Below, piece after piece: positions 59,728 to 64,000 of a stretch of 64,000 nt of DNA (positions are counted from its first letter, which is position 1; each line of letters begins with the position of its first letter). The notes beneath the pieces are model-generated. The model was given only the letters and a program-made list of their open reading frames with translations. It was not told where the DNA came from and did no database searches. This DNA is from Bradyrhizobium ottawaense. Lineage in GTDB: Bacteria; Pseudomonadota; Alphaproteobacteria; Rhizobiales; Xanthobacteraceae. The position numbers and the translations under genes were made by a program. The stretch spans positions 7,850,001 through 7,914,000 of the forward strand of contig NZ_CP029425.2 in the NCBI RefSeq assembly GCF_002278135.3, written 5' to 3'.

Positions 59728-60351
59728 ATGTCGACAACCTCTCTCGACAGAATAGATATCAAGATCCTCAACGAGCTCCAGCAGAATGCGAGCTTGACCA
59801 ATGTCGAGCTCGCATCACGCGTCAATCTTTCGCCGTCGCCGTGTCTGGCACGCGTCAGAACACTCGAAAAACTCGGCGTGATCGATCGACGGATCGCCCT
59901 TCTCGATCCCGCCGTGCTCGGCATTGGTGTAACGGCTTTCATCCAGATCAAGCTGGAAAAGCAGGTCCAGACGTCCCTCGAGAATTTCACCCGATCCATC
60001 GACCGGCTGGCCCAGGTAATGGAATGCTATCTCATGACCGGTGAGAGCGACTACATGCTCCGCGTCATGGCGGCCGACATCGAAGATCTCGAAGACCTGA
60101 TTGTCAACAAACTATCCCGCATTCCCGGCGTCAGCAGCATTCGATCAAATCTGGCCCTCAAGCGCATTTCGCACAAGACCGTGCTGCCGATCGACGCCAA
60201 TCGGCCGGTCACCGTCAAGGCTTGCGCCACCCCCTCGCGCCCTCTGGAGCGCTCACCAAGACCCCGATACGACCCAACCGGTCCTTTGCTGTCCGATGCG
60301 CCGATCGGGCTCGACACCAATCGTCCCAGCTACAGCGTGGAAAGGCTATGA
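59728..60351 (+). CDS. Lrp/AsnC family regulator with extended C-terminus
   Basis: 207 residues. The N-terminal helix-turn-helix is LDRIDIKILNELQQNASLTN, then ELASRVNLSPSPCLARVRTL. An AsnC effector domain follows (about 70-155) with MTGESDYMLRVMAADIEDLE. Family members usually stop near residue 160; here about 45 extra residues rich in Pro, Arg and Ser follow and look disordered. A GGGAG site precedes the ATG. It probably controls the surrounding catabolic units and lies 142 bp before the ribB-type gene. Confidence 0.88.
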   Translation: MSTTSLDRIDIKILNELQQNASLTNVELASRVNLSPSPCLARVRTLEKLGVIDRRIALLDPAVLGIGVTAFIQIKLEKQVQTSLENFTRSIDRLAQVMECYLMTGESDYMLRVMAADIEDLEDLIVNKLSRIPGVSSIRSNLALKRISHKTVLPIDANRPVTVKACATPSRPLERSPRPRYDPTGPLLSDAPIGLDTNRPSYSVERL

Positions 60352-60493
60352 GGCGCCCCGCCATGGGCTCCGGCCAGTTGGCAATAATGGTGAAGTTAAG
60401 ATCGGCAGAGTGCTCGAGCGGCGCTGCGAGCCTGACAATCCGCACACGACCCAACGCGAGCACCCGTCGGTTCCAGCGAGCAGAGCGACCGAG

Positions 60494-61570
60494 ATGACGG
60501 GATCGATCGAAGCGGCCCTGCAGGCGCTCGCCGACGGCGAAATCGTCGTGGTCACCGACGACGACGATCGCGAGGGCGAAGGGGACCTCGTCGTTGCCGC
60601 CTCGCGGTGTACGGCTGCGAAGATGGCCTTCATCATTCGCCATACATCGGGAATCGTCTGCGCTCCGATTACCCTCGAAGACGCGAGACGCCTGCGGCTT
60701 GACCCGATGGTTGTCAACAACGACTCGGCTCACACCACGGCGTTCACCGTGTCAGTGGACTACCGGCCGGATAACGGTACGGGCATCTCGGCCGAAGAGC
60801 GGGCCTCGTGCTGCCGTGCACTCGCCAACCCCAACGTCGGCGCCGGCGATTTTTGCCGGCCGGGACACGTTTTCCCGCTGATCGCAAAAGAAGGTGGCGT
60901 ACTCATGCGCTCGGGTCACACCGAGGCCGCCGTCGACCTGTGCAGACTGGCAGGTCTCGAGCCGGTCGGTGTCATCAGCGAACTGATGAACGACGATGGC
61001 TCGGTGATGAAGGGTCCGCAAGTCGCGGCGTTCGCCGACAAGCACAAGCTGAAACAGGTCACCATCGCAGACCTCATCAGCTTCCGGCAGGCCCGCGAGA
61101 CGCTGATCGAGCGCGTCTCGAGCGTCACGGCGGAGAGCTCGATCGGCCCGCTCCAGGGCTATTCGTATCGCTCGCCGTTCGACCCCATTCATCACGTCGC
61201 CTATATCTACGGAGAACTGGGCGACGGCACCAACGTCCTCACGCGCTTCTATAAACCCAACATCCTGCGCGATTTGTTCTCGGGTCAGGAACAGGCCAAG
61301 ATGAACGTCATTCTGCAACGCTTCAAGGATAATGGCAGCGGCGTGCTCGTCTATCTGCGCGACGGCGCGGCGGGCGTTCCGCCTGCGCCGCTAGGCCCGA
61401 TCAGTTCGCGCGAAGACGACCGTAATCGGCAATGGCGCGAGATCGGTGTCGGCGCCCAGATCCTGCGGGATCTCAAGATCAGCTCCATCCGTCACCTCAC
61501 GTCGTCGACGCATCACTTCAAGGGACTGTCAGGCTTCGGCATCGAGATCGTCCGAAACGAAGCGCTCTAA
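60494..61570 (+). CDS. ribB: 3,4-dihydroxy-2-butanone 4-phosphate synthase, RibBX type
   Basis: 358 residues. The RibB domain (1-200) contains VVTDDDDREGEGDLVVAASR (acidic metal site), PDNGTGISAEERA and VLMRSGHTEAAVDLCRLAGL. It makes the four-carbon unit of riboflavin from ribulose 5-phosphate. The C-terminal domain is GTP-cyclohydrolase-II-like but lacks the zinc-binding CxC cysteines and RC-DC motif, as in RibBX proteins of alphaproteobacteria, so it is unlikely to make the pterin precursor. The frame is open from 60101, but the ATG at 60494 matches the family start. Its location beside flavin-dependent genes suggests dedicated flavin supply. Its 3' end overlaps the converging AraC gene by 42 bp. 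Confidence 0.88.
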   Translation: MTGSIEAALQALADGEIVVVTDDDDREGEGDLVVAASRCTAAKMAFIIRHTSGIVCAPITLEDARRLRLDPMVVNNDSAHTTAFTVSVDYRPDNGTGISAEERASCCRALANPNVGAGDFCRPGHVFPLIAKEGGVLMRSGHTEAAVDLCRLAGLEPVGVISELMNDDGSVMKGPQVAAFADKHKLKQVTIADLISFRQARETLIERVSSVTAESSIGPLQGYSYRSPFDPIHHVAYIYGELGDGTNVLTRFYKPNILRDLFSGQEQAKMNVILQRFKDNGSGVLVYLRDGAAGVPPAPLGPISSREDDRNRQWREIGVGAQILRDLKISSIRHLTSSTHHFKGLSGFGIEIVRNEAL

Positions 61571-62467
61571 CTCCAGCCATCCGCGTTTCGAAAGTCCATT
61601 GAGCGCGTCCCGCACCTCAGGCATCCGGCGAAGCTTGCAGTTCGTGTCGCGGCAGGTCTCCCCCGGGCCAGTCTGGCCGGCCTCGCGCTCGGAGAAGTAG
61701 CGCGCCGGCGATTTGCCAAGCGCCTTCTTGAACATGGTGATGAACGCGCTCACCGACTCGTAGCCGAGCGCCTCGGACACGGACTGAACCGTGTTGCCAG
61801 CAGACAATTTCTGGATGGCGACGATGATCTGAAGCTGCTGACGCCAGCGACTGAAGGTCATGCCGGTCTCGGCGAGCACAATGCGCATCAGCGTCCGCTC
61901 GCCGAGCGCGACGGCTTGCGCCCACTCCGCCACGGTCCTACGGTCGGCCGGATTGTCCATCAAGGCATCGGCGATCATACGCAGTTTCGAACTCCGCGTG
62001 ATCGGAAGATGCAGCCGTTCGGTCGGCATGGCGATCAACTCGTTGAGGAGCACCGCGGCGATCTGCGCGGGCGGGCCGTCGGGATCGTAGAGCGGGGGCA
62101 GCGTCGCCATCCGATGGATCAGCTCGTGCAACAGCGGTGAGATCGACAGCGTGCAGCATTCCTGCGGCACGCTCGCCGCATCCATGTCCACATAGAGAAA
62201 CAGCAGGCTGGCGTTGCCGCTGACGCGATTGCTGTGGGGCATACCGCCGGGAATCCAGACGCCGCAGCGCGGCGGGACCATCCACAGGCCGCTCGGCACT
62301 TCGCACGTCACACCGCCGCGCTGGGCGAGGACGAGCTGTCCCTTGCGATGGATGTGAACCGGCAGCTCGTCCTCCTGCTCCCGGGTATCCACCATGCCGG
62401 CCACGATCGGACGGTCCAAAATGTCAGGATCGAACCGCCGATAGTGCTGATAGAGCGTGCCGCGCAT
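61529..62467 (-). CDS. AraC family regulator with N-terminal cupin (paralogue)
   Basis: 312 residues. The cupin part contains PVHIHRKGQLVLAQRGGVTC and MVPPRCGVWIPGGMPHSNRV. The helix-turn-helix pair is TVAEWAQAVALGERTLMRIV and TVQSVSEALGYESVSAFITM, then FKKALGKSPARYF. The domain order and many residues match the AraC protein at 46861. About 40 extra C-terminal residues overlap the ribB end. It is divergent from the truncated FUSC-family gene, its likely former target. Confidence 0.88.
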   Translation of the reverse strand: MRGTLYQHYRRFDPDILDRPIVAGMVDTREQEDELPVHIHRKGQLVLAQRGGVTCEVPSGLWMVPPRCGVWIPGGMPHSNRVSGNASLLFLYVDMDAASVPQECCTLSISPLLHELIHRMATLPPLYDPDGPPAQIAAVLLNELIAMPTERLHLPITRSSKLRMIADALMDNPADRRTVAEWAQAVALGERTLMRIVLAETGMTFSRWRQQLQIIVAIQKLSAGNTVQSVSEALGYESVSAFITMFKKALGKSPARYFSEREAGQTGPGETCRDTNCKLRRMPEVRDALNGLSKRGWLELERFVSDDLDAEA

Positions 62468-62557
62468 TGTCATCCTTTAGCAATTAATTGGCAGAATAAC
62501 GAAATTCTCTCGACGCAGCAACGCCTATGGTCTCCGTGCTTCACGGACGATCACATC

Positions 62558-63172
62558 ATGCCTTCACCATTTCTGTCTCGGCTTCTCGCAACAGCAGCGC
62601 CCGGCCGGCTCGATCCGAAATGGGCGCTGTTCTCTTCGAACTCCTTCATCGCGGCAATGCTCGCGATCTATTTTGCCTTCCGGCTCGGATTGGAGCGGCC
62701 GTATTGGGCGATGCTCACGGTCTATCTGACCGCACAGCCGTTCGCCGGCGCGGTTCGGTCACGCGCCGTCTACCGCTTTGTCGGGACATTGCTGGGCGCC
62801 TGCGTGGCGCTGGCGCTGGTCCCGATCCTGGTCGATCAACCCGCGTTATTGTCGGTTGCCGTTACCGCATGGGCCGGACTCTGCCTCTATATCTCCTTGC
62901 AGGATCGCACGCCGCGCAGCTATGCTTTCCTGCTGGCAGGCTACACCGCGACGACAATCGCGTTCTCGAGCGTCAACGTTCCGGCGATGGTATTTGTGAC
63001 CGCGCTGTCGCGTGTCGAGGAGATCCTGCTCGGCATCGGCTGTGCGACCTTGGTGCACACCCTGCTGTTCCCGAGCGACGTCACTACTCCTGTGCTGAAA
63101 TCCCTCTGCGCCGCATTGTCGGACGCCTTCGCCCGGACCACCGATGTGCTCTGCGCGCGCGTCGACAAGGCA
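62558..63172 (+). pseudogene. FUSC-family efflux protein, truncated
   Basis: The intact part is about 205 residues, starting MPSPFLSRLLATAAPGRLDP. It carries about five to six helices of the N-terminal bundle, for example FIAAMLAIYFAFRLGLERPY, WAMLTVYLTAQPFAGAVRSR and EEILLGIGCATLVHTLLFPS. This is the AaeB/FUSC family of aromatic-acid exporters, normally about 650-700 residues with a second bundle. After DVLCARVDKAPN the sequence becomes the antisense of a relaxase gene. The open frame runs on to 63733 but is not FUSC beyond that point. A functional exporter is unlikely. Confidence 0.85.
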
Positions 63173-64000
63173 CCGAATACGGGTGTGCATGGTCTTGATG
63201 ATGTCGCCGCGCATGCCGAGATCGCGCAAGCTGCGCTCGGCCTCGAGCCCAACCATCCATTCCCCCGATGCGGCGGATGCGGCGAGGCCCATCTTCTCCA
63301 AATGTTGAAGGCGACCGACCATCAGGCGCCGGATCTCGGGATCGGACTGGCCGGGGTTCTCTGGGCGAAGATCGATCGAGCCGGTCTCATCTGCCGCCAG
63401 GCGGATCTCCCGATCGAGCCGCGTCCATCGTTCCGCCGTGACCTCCCTCTCCAGCGAACTGCGGATCTCATGCTCTGGCTTTGGACCCAGTTCGATAGCG
63501 ACCAGTTCCTCGGCGCGCGAGCGCAGGCCCCGGCTGATGTAGTCGCGGGAGATCACCAGATCCGCCCCTTCCTCATCTACACCCCGGACGAGAAGGTGGA
63601 CGTGAGGGTTGTCGGTATTCCAATGATCGACAGCCACCCAATCGAGCCGCGTGCCGAGATCGGCCTCCATCTGCATTGCGAGATCGCGGGTGAAGGCCTT
63701 GAGATCGGTCATATCGCCCGCATCCTCCGGTGAGACGATGAACCTGAAATGATGCCTGTCGTCCCTGCACCGTTCTGCGAAAGCCGCGCTATCGGCGCGG
63801 TCGCTGCCGGCATCGAACATCTCGGCCCTCTCGCCGCTCCGGGTCACGCCGTCGCGCTTCAGATATGAGAGATGGGCGGTCAGTGGCGCTGAACGGAAAG
63901 CTCTTCCTCTGTGACGAACCACGCGGGCCTTCACCATGACGCGACGCGTTGGGCTGAACAATCGGGCACGGCTAAAGGACAGTCGGCCGCGGCCAAACGT
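63173..64000 (-). pseudogene. Relaxase (VirD2-like) gene, C-terminally truncated and running off the window
   Basis: The frame enters from beyond the right edge (TFGRGRLSFSRARLFSPTRR) and encodes VKARVVRHRGRAFRSAPLTA, HLSYLKRDGVTRSGE, HHFRFIVSPEDAGDMTDLKA, WVAVDHWNTDNPHVHLLVRG and GDIIKTMHTR. The HxHxH-like region NPHVHLLVRG with upstream Asp is the HUH relaxase metal site. Homologues continue with a DUF3363 domain; here it is absent because the sequence crosses into the antisense of the FUSC gene. The open frame continues to 62846 with meaningless residues. It marks the edge of a conjugative or mobilisable element. Confidence 0.85.

Overview
The window looks like a chromosomal segment of an alphaproteobacterium of the Bradyrhizobium type. 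It is GC-rich, full of CoA-linked and aromatic catabolism genes, and carries Liv-type ABC importers, an OpgC-like protein and B12-dependent methylmalonyl-CoA mutase. The genus is inferred from gene content, not from a marker gene. No rRNA, tRNA or CRISPR array was seen.

Layout. (1) 0-19 kb is mostly ordinary: an MFS transporter, an AraC regulator, an acyl-CoA synthetase with a GntR regulator and a divergent Liv-type binding protein, a three-gene HlyD/RbbA/YhhJ-type ABC exporter, a DUF2059 protein, an OpgC-like acyltransferase, a large adenylate cyclase/AAA/TPR protein, a small unknown protein and an alpha/beta hydrolase. (2) 19-31.5 kb holds a leftward nicotinate-type degradation operon: Mo-hydroxylase large subunit, CoxG-like, FAD and [2Fe-2S] subunits, a NicC-like monooxygenase, NicF, NicD, NicX and an MFS importer. 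A divergent MarR regulator stands at its head and a chemoreceptor at its tail. In this sequence nicD carries an in-frame stop and the coxG-like gene a one-base frameshift. (3) 32-46.5 kb is a leftward operon aceE-aceF-lpd-pccB-pccA-mutA-mutB. It would turn pyruvate or 2-oxobutyrate into acyl-CoA, and propionyl-CoA into succinyl-CoA. A broken second lpd piece is fused to its far end. (4) 46.8-62.5 kb is an accessory catabolic region bracketed by two related AraC regulators. It has a Liv-type importer, a luciferase-like flavin monooxygenase, a flavin reductase, a ribB-type gene, a CoA ligase, two enoyl-CoA hydratases, a creatininase-family hydrolase, a VOC protein and a Lrp/AsnC regulator. Its livG is frameshifted exactly at Walker A. 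(5) At 62.5-64 kb a FUSC-family efflux gene and a relaxase gene truncate each other head-on, marking a mobile-element junction.

How it fits together. Region 2 should convert nicotinate to 6-hydroxynicotinate, 2,5-dihydroxypyridine, N-formylmaleamate and then maleamate and maleate, with an MFS protein for uptake, MarR control and perhaps chemotaxis. Region 4 looks like an uncharacterised pathway in which a reduced-flavin monooxygenase, its reductase and extra riboflavin supply work with CoA activation and hydratase steps. A shared CAGCAT/ATGCTG inverted motif lies before both of its main transcription units. Region 3 could take three-carbon and 2-oxobutyrate products into central metabolism. 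Three independent gene lesions plus two truncation junctions suggest either decaying accessory DNA or local sequence errors; the raw data can decide.
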